Source of the DNA: GCA-003244245 sp050699975
GTDB lineage: Bacteria; Actinomycetota; Actinomycetes; Mycobacteriales; Pseudonocardiaceae
Direction of reading: 5' to 3'
Length of the DNA stretch: 64,000 bases
Assembly: GCA_050699975.1 (NCBI GenBank)
Contig: JBOHGH010000003.1
Coordinates: 21,996-85,995, forward strand
The notes under the pieces were generated by a model. It did no database searches. It worked only from the letters and a program-made list of their open reading frames with translations, and was not told the origin of the DNA. Position numbers and translations under genes: made by a program. Below, piece by piece: positions 1-9,094 of the stretch (position 1 is its first letter; each line of letters starts with the position of its first letter).

Positions 1-2231
1 TGCTGATCGTGCTGGACAACGCACGCACCAGCGACCAGGTGCTGCCGCTGCTCCCGGAGGCACCCGGGTGCCTCGTGCTGATCACCAGCAGGCGCAAACT
101 GACCAGCCTGACCGATGCCTACCCGCTGTCGCTCGACGTGTTGGGGTGGGACGAAGCGGAGCGGCTGTTCATCAAGCTGGTCGGCGAGCAACGATGCGAC
201 GACCGAGACGCTGTCCGGCAGATCCTTTCCGCGTGTGGCCGGCTGCCGCTGGCGATCAGGCTGATCGCCGGGCGGTTACGTCACCACCGGGGTGAGCTCC
301 TCGCCGACGTCGCCGCAGATTTCGCCGATCAGACCGCGGCGTTGGATGCGTTCGTGGCCGAACACCTCTCGGTGCGGGCCGCGTTCGAGTGGTCCTACCG
401 GCTGCTGACCGACGAGCAGCGGCGGGCCTTCCGCCTGCTGGGCTGGCATCCCGGACCCGCGATCACCCCGGTGGTGATCGCCGCGGTGGCCGATGTGCTT
501 CCCGCTCAAGGCAAGCAGCTGTTGCGCGAACTGGTCGATCACAACCTGCTGGAACAGCTCTCCATCGCGGGTGTTCCCGGCGGTCCGCGTTACCGCATTC
601 ATGACCTGGTGCGCCTCTACGCACGAGAACGCGCCGACGCTGAGGAGCCGCCGGTCGAGCGGGCGGCGGCGGTGGATCGTCTGGCCGGCAGCTACCTGGC
701 GATCATGCGTGAGGTCGACCGGTGGCTGCGGCCCTATGTCGCGGGTGCCCCTGGTGAGAGCGCAACTCAGCGGGCTGTGCTGACGTTTGCTGGTGCCTCA
801 CAGGCGCGTAGCTGGCTGACTGTTGAGCGGCACAACCTGCTGGGGGTCGTGCGAGCGATGAGCCCGACGGCCGAAGCCGCCGATCTGTCGACCGTACTGG
901 CATGTCACTTCTGCGACTTCGGCTTCTCGTCCGACGTCCGGTACCTATTCGGTCAAGCCTTGACCGTCGCCCGGCATCGCGGTGATCGGCGCGGTGAAGT
1001 CAGTGCGTTGTGGGGGCTGGGTGAGGTTGAGCGGCTCGTCGGCGAGTACGGGCAGGCTCGGGAGTACTACACCCAGGCGTTGGCCGTGGCCCGGCACCTC
1101 GGTGACCGGCGCGGTGAGGCTGACGCGTTGTGGGGGCTGGGTGAGGTTGAGCGGCTCGTCGGCGAGTGCGGGCAGGCCCGTGGGTACCACACCCAGGCAT
1201 TAAGCCTGGCCCGGCACCTCGGTTACCGACGTGCTGAGGCCGACGCGTTGTGGGGCCTGGGCCAGGTTGAGCGGCTGGTCGCCGAGTTCGGCCGCGCCCG
1301 CGAGTACCACACCCAGTCCCTGACCATTGCCCGGCACCTCGGTTACCGATTCGGTGAGGCCGACGCGCTGTGGGGCCTGGGCCAGGTTGCGCGGCTCGTC
1401 GGCGAGTACGGCCGGGCCCGCGAGTACTACACGCAGGCCTTGGCCCTGGCCCGGCAGCTCGGTTACCGGCGCCCTGAAGTCGAGGCTTTGCGGGGGTTGG
1501 GCCAGGTTGAGCGGCTCGTCGGCGAGTATGGCCGGGCTCGCGAGTATTACACGCAGACCTTGACCCTGGCCCGGCACCTCGGTTACCGACGTGTGGAAGC
1601 TGACGCACTTCGGGGGCTGGGCCAGGTTGAGCGGCGCATCGGTGAGTACGGTCAGGCCCGCGAGTACGACACGCAGGCCTTGGCCCTGTCCCGGCACCAC
1701 AGCTACCGATTCGGTGAAGCCGGCGCGTTGTGGGGGCTGGGCGTGGTTGAGCGGCTCGTCGGTGAGTACGGCCGGGCCCGTGAGTGCCACACGCAGGCCT
1801 TGGCCCTGGCCCGCCGCCTCGGTGACCGGCGCGTTGAAGCTGACGCGTTGCGGGGGCTGGGCGATGTTGAGCGGCTCGTCGGTGAGTACGGCCGGGCCCG
1901 TGAGTGCCACACGCAGGCCTTGGCCCTGGCCCGCCATCTCGGGTACCGGCGCGGTGAGGTCGACGCGCTGCGGGGGCTGGGAGAGATTGAGCGCCTTGTC
2001 GGCGAGTACGGCCCGGCCCGCAAGCACTACACCGAGGCCCTGACCCTTGCCCGGCACCTCGGTGACCGGCGCGCTGAAGCTGGGGCACTGTCGGGGCTGG
2101 GCCATGTCGCCTCCGATACCGCGGACCGCGGCCAAGCCCGTGAGTTTTGGCGCAAGGCGCTGGAGATCAATGAAAAGCTCGGCGTTCCGGCCGCCGAGAC
2201 CGTTCGCGCGGAGATGTGCCGGCTCGACTAG
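1..2231 (+). CDS. NB-ARC / TPR regulatory protein, 3' part (5' end outside the window)
   Basis: The reading frame is open to the left edge, so the start is missing. The first residues (LIVLDNA) look like a Walker B strand of an NB-ARC NTPase, followed by an RNBS-B-like ITSRR segment, a GLPLAI-type motif (as GRLPLAI) around residue 80, and a winged-helix region (RYRIHDLVRLYARE near residue 200). This is the layout of AfsR/SARP-type STAND regulators. The second half is ten 40-residue TPR units. The N-terminal effector domain (SARP, XRE or other) is off the window, so the output cannot be named. Family known: signal-dependent STAND switches. Role here is inferred only. Confidence 0.85.
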   Translation, partial: LIVLDNARTSDQVLPLLPEAPGCLVLITSRRKLTSLTDAYPLSLDVLGWDEAERLFIKLVGEQRCDDRDAVRQILSACGRLPLAIRLIAGRLRHHRGELLADVAADFADQTAALDAFVAEHLSVRAAFEWSYRLLTDEQRRAFRLLGWHPGPAITPVVIAAVADVLPAQGKQLLRELVDHNLLEQLSIAGVPGGPRYRIHDLVRLYARERADAEEPPVERAAAVDRLAGSYLAIMREVDRWLRPYVAGAPGESATQRAVLTFAGASQARSWLTVERHNLLGVVRAMSPTAEAADLSTVLACHFCDFGFSSDVRYLFGQALTVARHRGDRRGEVSALWGLGEVERLVGEYGQAREYYTQALAVARHLGDRRGEADALWGLGEVERLVGECGQARGYHTQALSLARHLGYRRAEADALWGLGQVERLVAEFGRAREYHTQSLTIARHLGYRFGEADALWGLGQVARLVGEYGRAREYYTQALALARQLGYRRPEVEALRGLGQVERLVGEYGRAREYYTQTLTLARHLGYRRVEADALRGLGQVERRIGEYGQAREYDTQALALSRHHSYRFGEAGALWGLGVVERLVGEYGRARECHTQALALARRLGDRRVEADALRGLGDVERLVGEYGRARECHTQALALARHLGYRRGEVDALRGLGEIERLVGEYGPARKHYTEALTLARHLGDRRAEAGALSGLGHVASDTADRGQAREFWRKALEINEKLGVPAAETVRAEMCRLD
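963..2162 (+). repeat. Ten tandem 120-bp units encoding 40-aa TPRs
   Basis: Ten consecutive units of exactly 120 bp, each beginning at a codon for the residue before xARHLG and containing GLGxVERLVGEYGxARE. The units stay in register for 1200 bp with no indel and are very similar at DNA level; the tenth is the most diverged (VASDTADRG). The regularity suggests recent expansion by unequal recombination within the gene. Confidence 0.95.
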
Positions 2232-2259
2232 CCCATGGCTACCTACTCCAGGGATGATC

Positions 2260-2961
2260 TTACAATCGATTTCGCAGTGCCTCGGCGGCAGCCAGCAGGT
2301 CAGCAGCCCAGCGGACACCCGGTCGTCGGCCGATCCGCTCCACCGGGCCGGACACCGACACCGCAGCCACCACGCTACCCACCGCATCGCGCACCGGGGC
2401 GGACACGCTGGCCACCCCGGACTCGCGCTCGGCCACGCTCTGCGCCCAGCCCCGCCGCCGCACCTCCATCAGGATCCGCTCACCGAATACGGCTTCGCCG
2501 AGCACGGCGCGCTGGGTGGCCGGATCGGCCCACGCGGCCAACACCTTTGCGCCCGATCCAGCAGTCATCGGCAGCCGAGCCCCCACCGGGACGGTGTCAC
2601 GCAAGCCACTCGGGGGTTCGGCGGCGGCGACACACACCCGGACCATCCCGTCCCGCCGGTAGAGCTGGACGCTCTCTCCGGTGAGGTCGCGCAGCCGGGG
2701 CAGCACCATCGCGGCGGCGTCGAGCAACGGGTCGAGCGCACCGTTGCCCAGTTCGTTCAGGGCGGGCCCGGGACGCCACCGCCCATCGTTGCCGCGACGA
2801 AGCAGCCGGTGCACTTCCAGCCCCACCGCCAGCCGGTGCGCAGTGGCCCGGGGCAACCCCGTGCGAGCACACAACTCAGCGAGGCCGCAGGGGCTCGCGG
2901 CTACCGTGCGCAACACTGTCATGGCCTTGTCCAGCACGCCGATACCGCTATGCTGTCCCAC
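2260..2961 (-). CDS. ndgR: IclR-family transcriptional regulator next to leuCD (NdgR/LtbR type)
   Basis: 233 aa from a GTG start. The N-terminal winged HTH is SGIGVLDKAMTVLRTVA plus ...GLPRATAHRLAVGLE (residues 5-50); the C-terminal IclR effector domain (about 65-230) includes GSGAKVLAAW and the SVSAPVRD segment. Divergent from leuC with only about 69 bp between the start codons. In Streptomyces (NdgR) and Corynebacterium (LtbR) the orthologue at this position controls leuCD and other branched-chain amino acid genes. Here that role is inferred from synteny and the closely matching N-terminus. Confidence 0.93.
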   Translation of the reverse strand: MGQHSGIGVLDKAMTVLRTVAASPCGLAELCARTGLPRATAHRLAVGLEVHRLLRRGNDGRWRPGPALNELGNGALDPLLDAAAMVLPRLRDLTGESVQLYRRDGMVRVCVAAAEPPSGLRDTVPVGARLPMTAGSGAKVLAAWADPATQRAVLGEAVFGERILMEVRRRGWAQSVAERESGVASVSAPVRDAVGSVVAAVSVSGPVERIGRRPGVRWAADLLAAAEALRNRL

Positions 2962-2981
2962 AGGTCGATACTAACTTCCCG

Positions 2982-3013
2982 GTATGTGAGAAGTCCAGTA
3001 TGTGAGAAGTCCA
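2982..3013 (+). promoter_or_regulatory. Exact tandem 16-bp repeat in the ndgR-leuC intergenic region (operator candidate)
   Basis: Two perfect head-to-tail copies of GTATGTGAGAAGTCCA occupy 2982-2997 and 2998-3013, directly before the leuC ribosome-binding site (GGAGG at 3016-3020). In a 69-bp divergent promoter region this is the obvious place for IclR-family operator sites. Whether both copies are bound, or one is a recent slippage duplication, cannot be told from sequence. Confidence 0.55.
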
Positions 3014-3030
3014 GCGGAGGAACTCAGGCG

Positions 3031-4455
3031 ATGGGACGCACGCTCGCAGCGAAGGTCTGGGACGCCCACGTGGTGCGTCGGGGTGAGGGTGATGGCAACA
3101 GCGCGGCGCCCGACCTGCTCTACATCGACCTGCATCTGGTGCACGAGGTCACCAGCCCGCAGGCTTTCGACGGCCTGCGGCTGGCGGGTAGGCGGGTCCG
3201 CCGACCAGATTTGACGATCGCTACCGAGGATCACAATGTTCCCACCACGGACATCGAGCTCCCGATCGCCGACGCGGTGTCCCGCACTCAGATGGAGACG
3301 CTGCGCCGCAACTGCACGGAGTTCGGCGTGCGGTTGCATCCGATGGGCGACATCGAACAGGGCATCGTGCACGTCGTGGGACCTCAGCTGGGCCTCACCC
3401 AGCCGGGGATGACCGTGGTCTGCGGTGACTCCCACACCTCCACACATGGCGCCTTCGGCGCGCTGGCGTTCGGTATCGGCACGTCCGAGGTGGAACACGT
3501 ACTGGCCACCCAGACGCTGCCGCTGCGCCCGTTCAAGACCATGGCCGTGGTCGTGCGAAGCCGCGATGGATCGTTGCCCACGGGCGTCACCAGCAAGGAC
3601 ATCATCCTCACCGTGATCGCCCAGATCGGCACCGGCGGTGGCCAAGGGTTCGTGCTGGAATACCGCGGGAACGTGATCGAGCAGCTGTCCATGGAAGCCC
3701 GGATGACCATCTGCAACATGTCGATCGAGGCGGGCGCTCGGGCCGGGATGATCGCGCCGGACGCCACCACGTTCAGCTACCTGGCCGGCCGGTCTCACGC
3801 GCCGGTGGGCCCGCAGTGGGACGCGGCGGTGCAGCACTGGAACTCGCTGCACACCGATGACGACGCCACCTTCGATGCCGAGGTATACATCGACGCCGAC
3901 ACCCTGACCCCGTTCGTGACCTGGGGCACCAACCCCGGCCAGGGCCTGCCGCTGTCCGGGCGGGTGCCCGATCCCGAGCAGATCACCGACGAAGGGGAGC
4001 GGCTCGCGGTGCGCAAGGCACTGTCCTACATGGACCTCAAGCCTGGTACACCGCTGCGCGAGATCGCGGTGGACACGGTGTTCCTCGGATCCTGCACCAA
4101 CGGGCGGATCGAGGACCTGCGGGCGGCGGCCGGGGTGCTTGCCGGCCGCCGGGTGCGCGACGGGGTGCGAATGCTCGTGGTTCCCGGCTCGATGCGGGTG
4201 CGCGCCCAGGCCGAGGCCGAAGGCCTGCACGACGTGTTCACCGCAGCCGGTGCCCAATGGCGCTCGGCGGGCTGTTCGATGTGCCTGGGGATGAATCCCG
4301 ATCAGCTCACGGTTGGCGAGCGCTGCGCGTCAACCTCCAACCGCAATTTCGAGGGTCGCCAGGGCAAGGGCGGGCGCACCCACCTGGTTTCGCCACTGGT
4401 GGCGGCAGCCACCGCAGTGCGCGGCACCCTGTCAACCCCCGCCGACCTGGACTGA
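3031..4455 (+). CDS. leuC: 3-isopropylmalate dehydratase, large subunit
   Basis: 474 aa. Aconitase-superfamily subunit that isomerises 2- to 3-isopropylmalate in leucine synthesis together with LeuD. Visible motifs: GDSHTSTHGAFGALAFGIG (substrate/cluster region), CTNGRIEDL and AGCSMCLGMN, which supply the three cysteines of the 4Fe-4S cluster. The frame is open far upstream, but ATG 3031 is chosen because it gives the family N-terminus (GRTLAAKVWDAHVV) and is preceded by GGAGG at good spacing. The leuD start follows 12 bp after the stop, so the two form an operon. Confidence 0.98.
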   Translation: MGRTLAAKVWDAHVVRRGEGDGNSAAPDLLYIDLHLVHEVTSPQAFDGLRLAGRRVRRPDLTIATEDHNVPTTDIELPIADAVSRTQMETLRRNCTEFGVRLHPMGDIEQGIVHVVGPQLGLTQPGMTVVCGDSHTSTHGAFGALAFGIGTSEVEHVLATQTLPLRPFKTMAVVVRSRDGSLPTGVTSKDIILTVIAQIGTGGGQGFVLEYRGNVIEQLSMEARMTICNMSIEAGARAGMIAPDATTFSYLAGRSHAPVGPQWDAAVQHWNSLHTDDDATFDAEVYIDADTLTPFVTWGTNPGQGLPLSGRVPDPEQITDEGERLAVRKALSYMDLKPGTPLREIAVDTVFLGSCTNGRIEDLRAAAGVLAGRRVRDGVRMLVVPGSMRVRAQAEAEGLHDVFTAAGAQWRSAGCSMCLGMNPDQLTVGERCASTSNRNFEGRQGKGGRTHLVSPLVAAATAVRGTLSTPADLD

Positions 4456-4467
4456 GGAGCTCCGGCG

Positions 4468-5073
4468 ATGCAACCGTTTGTCCGTCACACCGGTGTTGGC
4501 GTGCCGCTGCGTCGTTCCGATGTGGATACTGATCAGATCATTCCTGCGGTCTATCTCAAGCGGGTCAGCCGCACCGGTTTCGAGGACGGGCTGTTCGCGG
4601 CCTGGCGCGCCGACGAGGACTTCGTGCTCAACCACGAGGCCTACCGTTGCGGCAGCGTGCTGGTTGCGGGGCCGGACTTCGGCACGGGGTCGTCGCGGGA
4701 GCACGCGGTCTGGGCGTTGATGAACTACGGGTTCCGGGTGGTGATCTCGGCGCGGTTCGGTGACATCTTCCGGGGCAACGCGGGCAAGCAAGGTTTGCTC
4801 GCGGCCCGGTGTGAGCAGGCTGACGTCGAATTGCTCTGGAAGCTGCTGGAGACCGAGCCGGGCACCGAGGTCACTGTCGATCTCTCGGAGCAGACTGTGC
4901 AGGCCGAGGATCTCACGGTGGGTTTCACCATCGACGGCTACACCCGCTGGCGCCTGCTGGAGGGATTGGACGACATCGCGCTGAGCCTGCGCCACGCCGA
5001 GGCGATCGACGCATTCGAGGCTAAGCGGCCGTCCTGGCTACCCACAACGACATTGCTCGCCAGGGGCTCGTAA
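4468..5073 (+). CDS. leuD: 3-isopropylmalate dehydratase, small subunit
   Basis: 201 aa, usual family length. The swivel domain carries the signature DVDTDQIIPAVYLK near the N-terminus and GPDFGTGSSREHAVWAL in the middle, which line the active site with the LeuC cluster. Starts at ATG 4468 with GAGGAG of the leuC 3' end acting as ribosome-binding site, so translation is probably coupled to leuC. Confidence 0.98.
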   Translation: MQPFVRHTGVGVPLRRSDVDTDQIIPAVYLKRVSRTGFEDGLFAAWRADEDFVLNHEAYRCGSVLVAGPDFGTGSSREHAVWALMNYGFRVVISARFGDIFRGNAGKQGLLAARCEQADVELLWKLLETEPGTEVTVDLSEQTVQAEDLTVGFTIDGYTRWRLLEGLDDIALSLRHAEAIDAFEAKRPSWLPTTTLLARGS

Positions 5074-5225
5074 GAGGTTGACGTCGATCAGATTCTCCTT
5101 GCAGGGCAGGGTTGTATGTCCTCACCTGAGGGGATTCTGGGTGTGGCGCATGGTGTTCCGGCGCTATGCGCCATACGGTGACCCACAAAGGCCGCGATGA
5201 GGCGGCCGTGCGGTGGGAGGCCGGA

Positions 5226-5846
5226 GTGAACAAGACTGAGCTGATCGACGCTCTCGCGGAGCGCCTTGGTGACAAGAAGATCGCCGCCGCCGCGGTGGCA
5301 GGTCTGGTCGATGTTGTGGTCCGGACGGTAAACGGGGGTGACAAGGTCACCATCACCGGTTTCGGCGTCTTCGAGAAGCGGGCGCGGGCGGCGCGGATGG
5401 CGCGTAATCCCCGCACCGGGCAGTCGGTGAAGGTCAAGAAGACCAACGTGCCCGCCTTTCGCCCGGGCACCCTGTTTCGCGAAGTCGTGAGCGGGGCGCG
5501 CAAGCTTCCGCGGGTGGGCGCGAGCACCAACGGGGCGGCCGCGGCTCGTCCGGCTGCCTCGGCCACATCCCAACTCACGACAAGCAATGCGTCAGCCGCC
5601 AGGTCCACTGCGGTCACACAAACGCAATCGACTGAGGTGCAGGCGACCGCGACCAGAACAGAGACCAAGGCGGCCAAGGCGGCCAAGCCAGCGAAGGCGG
5701 CCAAGCCGGGTAAGGCGGCCAAGCCAGCGAAGGCGGCCAGCCCAGCGAAGGCGGCGAAGAAGGAGTCCAAGGCCGCCCCAAAGGCCGCCACGACGCCACC
5801 CACCAAGGTCAGGAAGGCGGTCAAGAAATCCGCCACCAAGAAGTAG
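5226..5846 (+). CDS. hup: Histone-like HU protein with long Lys/Ala-rich tail (HupB/Hlp type)
   Basis: 206 aa from GTG 5226 (GGGAGG at 5215-5220). Residues 1-90 are a bacterial HU/IHF fold: MNKTELIDALAERLG, TGFGVFEKRARAAR, and RNPRTGQ on the DNA-binding arm, ending VPAFRPGTLFREVV. The C-terminal about 100 residues are an unstructured basic tail with KAAKPA-type repeats, as in mycobacterial HupB and Streptomyces HupS. It compacts the nucleoid. The frame is open upstream to an ATG at 5166, but the family N-terminus and the ribosome-binding site support 5226. The position downstream of leuCD is conserved in actinobacteria. Confidence 0.96.
   Translation: MNKTELIDALAERLGDKKIAAAAVAGLVDVVVRTVNGGDKVTITGFGVFEKRARAARMARNPRTGQSVKVKKTNVPAFRPGTLFREVVSGARKLPRVGASTNGAAAARPAASATSQLTTSNASAARSTAVTQTQSTEVQATATRTETKAAKAAKPAKAAKPGKAAKPAKAASPAKAAKKESKAAPKAATTPPTKVRKAVKKSATKK
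5676..5762 (+). repeat. 18-bp in-frame repeats coding KAAKPA/G units in hup
   Basis: Four 18-bp units (5676, 5694, 5712, 5730) plus a partial fifth encode KAAKPA, KAAKPG, KAAKPA, KAASPA, KAAKK. Such tails vary in length between strains in other actinobacteria. Confidence 0.85.
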
Positions 5847-5856
5847 TGACGTGTCT

Positions 5857-5930
5857 GCGTCGTGAACTCGACGGCACCGACGTTGTGAGCGCCCCGTTTG
5901 GAGATGTCGGTAACGTCGAGTTCACGACGC
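5857..5930. terminator. 17-bp perfect inverted repeat between convergent hup and mutT1
   Basis: Arms 5857-5873 (GCGTCGTGAACTCGACG) and 5914-5930 are perfectly complementary, separated by a 40-nt loop that itself has ACCGACGTT/GATGTCGGT pairing. It lies between two converging stop codons, so a bidirectional terminator is the simplest reading. There is no T-run. A related element sits at 15817-15878. Confidence 0.7.
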
Positions 5931-5940
5931 GCCGCAGTGG

Positions 5941-6840
5941 TTATGGAAGGCTGGCGTCGTCGTAGTCGGCGGCCAGCAGGACGGGCGGTGCGGGGGATTC
6001 GCTGCCGAAGAACAGCCCCCAGTAGCTGCCCTTGCGGTGGGGCACATCGACTAGGTCGAGTCCAGCTGCCTCGGAGAGTTTGCTGACCAGATCGGGAATC
6101 ACACCGCCCTGGCTACACACCACGGCTGGACCTCCTGGCTCTGTCGCGATCTCGATCAGCCTGCTGAGACCGGCCGCTGGATCGGCCAGGTAACCCTCTT
6201 CGGACAACCGCGGTTCCTCGATGATCGACACCCCAAGGTCATCTGCGAGACCTTCGATGGTCTGGCGGCACCGCACCGGTGGTGCGGAATACACCCGCTG
6301 TGCTCCGAACAGCGGCAGCAGCGCTCGCAGGGCTTCGGCTTGCCACCAGCCCGTGGCGGTCAGCGGGCGCTGGTCCTGGTCGCCCTGCCACGTCAGCCGC
6401 TCACCGGCCTCGCCGTGCCGGACCAGCAGCACGGTGTGGGTGACGTCGGTCGCACTGTCGAAGCCGGCCAGCAGCGTCTGATCGTGCTCGTGGCTCAGGA
6501 GGTCGGACGCTTTCACGGGGGGCAGCCAGCGCAGCTCGTCCACCTCCTCGCTGGGGCGAAAGCTGCCACCGGTGGACCGCGCCGCCCAGTAGTGCGCCTC
6601 CTTCTCGCCCGCGGGCACCGGATAACGGGTGCTGCCCAGCCTGGGGCCGAGCACGACGGTGTGTCCGGTCTCCTCGGCCACTTCGCGGACCGCAGTGAGC
6701 GGCAGCGCCTCCCCGGGATGCGGCTTGCCCTTGGGAAGCGACCAGTCGTCATAGCGGGGCCGGTGCACCAGCGCTACCTCGACGTCGCCGGACGGCGACA
6801 GTTGCCATACGACGGCGCCCGCGGCGATCAGTCCCGGCAC
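5941..6840 (-). CDS. mutT1: MutT1-type Nudix hydrolase with C-terminal histidine phosphatase domain
   Basis: 299 aa, GTG start at 6840. Residues 1-140 are a Nudix domain with the box GKPHPGEALPLTAVREVAEE followed by TG; residues 145-299 are a phosphoglycerate-mutase-like histidine phosphatase with the RHG catalytic motif (LLVRHGEAG). This two-domain order is that of mycobacterial MutT1, which hydrolyses 8-oxo-dGTP and related (di)nucleotides. It starts 3 bp after the ppk stop, and the ppk-mutT1 pairing is conserved. Confidence 0.93.
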   Translation of the reverse strand: MPGLIAAGAVVWQLSPSGDVEVALVHRPRYDDWSLPKGKPHPGEALPLTAVREVAEETGHTVVLGPRLGSTRYPVPAGEKEAHYWAARSTGGSFRPSEEVDELRWLPPVKASDLLSHEHDQTLLAGFDSATDVTHTVLLVRHGEAGERLTWQGDQDQRPLTATGWWQAEALRALLPLFGAQRVYSAPPVRCRQTIEGLADDLGVSIIEEPRLSEEGYLADPAAGLSRLIEIATEPGGPAVVCSQGGVIPDLVSKLSEAAGLDLVDVPHRKGSYWGLFFGSESPAPPVLLAADYDDASLP

Positions 6841-6843
6841 AGC

Positions 6844-9045
6844 TCATTCACCTCTGCGGTGCCGGAGGATCTCCTGCACCTGATGGTCGCGGACGGTGGA
6901 TCCGTCCGTGGGAGAGGCACTCCACGAGCCATCCGATTCCAGGACCCAGCATCGCGTCGCCGGGTCCAGAGCGGAGGCGAGCATCGCATCCAGCTCGTTG
7001 GTCACGTCCGGGTCCGCCACCCGCACCAGCACTTCCACCCGGCGATCCAGGTTGCGGTGCATGATGTCGGCGCTGCCGATCCAGTGCTCGCCGGCGCCCA
7101 CGAAGTGAAAGACCCGCGAGTGCTCGAGGAAGCGACCCAGGATCGAGCGCACTCGGATGTTCTCCGACAGCCCCGGACGTCCGGGGATCAGTGCGCAGAT
7201 GCTGCGGACCACCAGATCGACGGAGACACCCGCCAGTGCCGCCCGGTACAGCGCATCGACCACCTGCTCGTCCACCAGAGAGTTGACCTTGATCCGGATC
7301 CCCGCCGGGCGGCCCGTCCGAGCGCGGGCGATCTCGCCCTCTATCCCCTCCACGATGCCGCGCCGGATCCCGTAGGGCGCCACCAGCAAGCTGCGGTAGC
7401 TAGTCTGCCGTGCGTACCCGGTCAGCGAGTTGAACAGGTCGGTGAGGTCGGCGCCGATCGCCGGCTCGGCGGTGAACAATCCGACGTCCTCGTAGAGCCC
7501 GGCGGTCTTCGGGTGGTAGTTGCCGGTGCCGATGTGGCAGTACCGGCGGATCATCGGGCCCTCCTGGCGCACCACCAGCGCGGTCTTGCAATGCGTCTTG
7601 AGCCCCACCAACCCGTAAGCCACATGAACCCCGGCCCGTTCCAGCGCCCTGGCCCACTTGATGTTGGCCTGCTCGTCGAACCGTGCCTTGAGCTCCACCA
7701 GCGCGACGACCTGCTTGCCCGCCTCGGCCGCGTCGATCAGCGCGTCGACGATGGGGGAGTCACCGGACGTTCGGTAGAGCGTCTGCTTGATCGCCAGCAC
7801 CTGGGGATCCACCGCGGCCTGTTCGATGAAACGCTGCACGCTCGTGGAGAACGAGTCGTAGGGGTGGTGCACCAGCACGTCACCGTCGCGCAGGGTGGCG
7901 AACACGTCCTTGGGTGTCTCGCCCTCACCGAAGGCCGGGTGCGTGACAGGGATGAATGGCTCGTCCTTGCACTCCGGGGCGGGCAGCGCGTAGACCTGCC
8001 ACATACACGACAGATCGAGCAGGCCGGGCACCTCGACGACGTCGTGCGGGTCGACGTCGAGCTCGCGCAGCAGCACCTTCAGCACGTGCTCGCTCATCGT
8101 GTCGGATACCTCGAGGCGCACCGGTGGACCGAAGCGGCGTCGCGCCAGCTCCCGCTCCAGCGCCTTCAGCAGGTCCTCGTCACGGTCTTCGTCGACCTCG
8201 AAATCGGCGTTGCGGGTGATCCGGAAGACGTGCCAGTCCACCACTTCCATGCCGGCGAAGAGCTCACCGAGATGGGCTCCGATCAGCTCCTCCAGTGGGA
8301 GGAACATGGCGCGTGGTGACCCGCGCTCGCCGTCGACCCGGACCAGGCGCGGCACGTTGTTGGGCACCTTGACCCGGGCGAATCGCTCGATGCGGCTGTC
8401 GGGATCACGCACCATCACGGCGAGGTTCAGCGACAAGCCTGAGATGTAAGGGAACGGGTGTGCCGGATCCACCGCCAACGGGGTGAGCACCGGGAAGATC
8501 TGGTCGGAGAAGTAGCCCGACAGCCGCAGCCGCTGCGTATCGTCGAGATCCGACCACGTGACGAACGTGATGTCGTGCTCTGCCAGCTGCGGTGCAATCT
8601 CGTCGAGGAATACCCGGGCGTGGAGCGCGGCGAGCTCCCGGCTGCGCCTCGCGATCTGGGCCAGCTGCTCCCGGGGGGACAGCCCGTCCGCGCTGCGCAC
8701 CGACAGCCCGGCCTCGTCCCGGCGCTTGAGCCCGGCGACCCGAACCATGTAGAACTCGTCGGTGTTCGATGCGAAGATCGCCAGGAACTTCGCCCGCTCC
8801 AGCAGTGGCTGGCTGGCGTCCTCGGCGAGCACAAGCACCCGGGCGTTGAAGTCCAGCCAGGACAGTTCCCGGTTGAGATAGCGGTCGTCGGGCAGGTCGG
8901 TGGCCGAGGGCAGCGGAGTCGCCGCTGGCGGGGCGGGTAGTACCGTCACCGTGGCCCCGCGTGACGAGTTGCTGGGTGACGAGCTGCTGGACGACGAGCT
9001 GTCAACTGCGGTCGTGAGACCGGTGTTCTCGTCGTGCGTGCTCAC
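6844..9045 (-). CDS. ppk: Polyphosphate kinase 1
   Basis: 733 aa from GTG 9045. Synthesises polyphosphate from ATP. The N domain begins at DRYLNRELSWLDFNARVL (about residue 53) and NTDEFYMVRVAGLK; the phospholipase-D-like C domains carry YHPKTAGLYEDVG and the RVFHF histidine region. The first about 45 residues form a Ser/Pro-rich, probably disordered extension with a run of eight serines, which is longer than in most homologues. Transcribed with mutT1. Confidence 0.97.
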   Translation of the reverse strand: MSTHDENTGLTTAVDSSSSSSSSPSNSSRGATVTVLPAPPAATPLPSATDLPDDRYLNRELSWLDFNARVLVLAEDASQPLLERAKFLAIFASNTDEFYMVRVAGLKRRDEAGLSVRSADGLSPREQLAQIARRSRELAALHARVFLDEIAPQLAEHDITFVTWSDLDDTQRLRLSGYFSDQIFPVLTPLAVDPAHPFPYISGLSLNLAVMVRDPDSRIERFARVKVPNNVPRLVRVDGERGSPRAMFLPLEELIGAHLGELFAGMEVVDWHVFRITRNADFEVDEDRDEDLLKALERELARRRFGPPVRLEVSDTMSEHVLKVLLRELDVDPHDVVEVPGLLDLSCMWQVYALPAPECKDEPFIPVTHPAFGEGETPKDVFATLRDGDVLVHHPYDSFSTSVQRFIEQAAVDPQVLAIKQTLYRTSGDSPIVDALIDAAEAGKQVVALVELKARFDEQANIKWARALERAGVHVAYGLVGLKTHCKTALVVRQEGPMIRRYCHIGTGNYHPKTAGLYEDVGLFTAEPAIGADLTDLFNSLTGYARQTSYRSLLVAPYGIRRGIVEGIEGEIARARTGRPAGIRIKVNSLVDEQVVDALYRAALAGVSVDLVVRSICALIPGRPGLSENIRVRSILGRFLEHSRVFHFVGAGEHWIGSADIMHRNLDRRVEVLVRVADPDVTNELDAMLASALDPATRCWVLESDGSWSASPTDGSTVRDHQVQEILRHRRGE

Positions 9046-9094
9046 TCGGCCATTGTTCCGTACCCAGCGCCAACCCGCGGGGCTAAACCAGTGG

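Noticed and set aside
1000..2088. Long minus-strand ORFs (362 and 395 codons) opposite the TPR repeats
   Set aside because: Gly/Pro/Arg-rich periodic translations that only mirror the 120-bp repeats; no ribosome-binding site or domain.
963..2162. CRISPR-like array
   Set aside because: The repeats are contiguous, in frame and encode TPRs, with no spacers. No CRISPR or cas gene was seen in the window.
6340..8319. 659-codon plus-strand ORF opposite mutT1 and ppk
   Set aside because: His/Gln/Val-rich shadow frame of two clear core genes.
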